Assembly (NCBI GenBank): GCA_020080175.1
Contig: JAGHQL010000273.1
Location: forward strand, 1 to 20,724
DNA from: Glutinoglossum americanum
Lineage: Eukaryota > Ascomycota > Geoglossomycetes > Geoglossales > Geoglossaceae
Length of the DNA: 20,724 nt
Reading direction: 5' to 3'
The notes beneath the pieces were generated by a model. The model did not search any database. It saw nothing but the letters and a program-made list of their open reading frames with translations, and was not told the origin of the DNA. The translations under genes were made by a program, and so were the position numbers. Positions 20,715 through 20,724 of the stretch are shown in pieces (positions within the stretch are counted from its first letter, which is position 1; each line of letters starts with the position of its first letter).

Positions 20715-20724
20715 CTTTTCGCAA

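Larger units (their letters stand above)
19994..20724. other. 3' flank of the kinase, no gene recognised
   Basis: No coding frame with family resemblance was found. T-rich runs at 20043-20055 and 20210-20222 fit a 3' UTR and termination zone. Three repeat features, listed separately, stand out. The frames at 19958-20323 and 20331-20564 (minus) and 20446-20667 (plus) look like chance openings; the last two run across the palindrome. Confidence 0.5.

Overview
The window comes from a nuclear genome of a filamentous ascomycete (Pezizomycotina). The genes carry many short introns of about 37-230 nt, with GT-AG ends and CTAAC/CTGAC-like branch points. Base composition is near 50% GC. The proteins match fungal families, and two have long Ser/Pro/Arg-rich disordered tails of the kind common in this group. 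I cannot fix the order or species. All gene models were spliced by eye from reading frame, splice sites and protein-family memory.

Layout, left to right: (1) the last ankyrin repeat of a truncated gene (+, ends 107); (2) a gene-poor, partly AT-rich block (108-1427); (3) ILM1, a four-helix membrane protein (+, 1428-2071); (4) a small basic HMG/YABBY-like protein in three exons (-, 2697-3263), convergent with ILM1; (5) NAA25/MDM20, the auxiliary subunit of the NatB N-terminal acetyltransferase, nine exons and about 1040 aa (-, 3803-7433); (6) COX23, a 79-aa twin-CX9C protein in four tiny exons, readable only after splicing (-, 7906-8394); (7) a 1.6-kb stretch with no recognised gene; (8) an Fe(II)/2-oxoglutarate dioxygenase-like protein, 375 aa, with its full metal triad (+, 10019-11327); (9) a 1278-aa RING-finger E3 ubiquitin ligase candidate with a second Cys4 cluster and a huge disordered tail (+, 12303-16321); (10) a CAMKL-type Ser/Thr kinase (KIN4-like in fungal naming), about 767 aa (+, 17271-19993, first exon uncertain); (11) a 3' flank with a perfect 23-bp hairpin palindrome and, at the right edge, a 17-nt-period direct repeat that may be the end of a DNA transposon.

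The genes look like ordinary core housekeeping and regulatory loci, not a cluster. ILM1, COX23 and NAA25 (yeast MDM20, named for mitochondrial distribution) share a loose mitochondrial theme, but they lie on different strands and no operon-like link is expected in a fungus. I did not find a convincing new biological system. The points most worth a second look are the in-frame, stop-containing 57-nt intron of the kinase, several GTC/GTT splice donors, the 3' hairpin, the right-edge repeats and the second zinc cluster of the RING protein.
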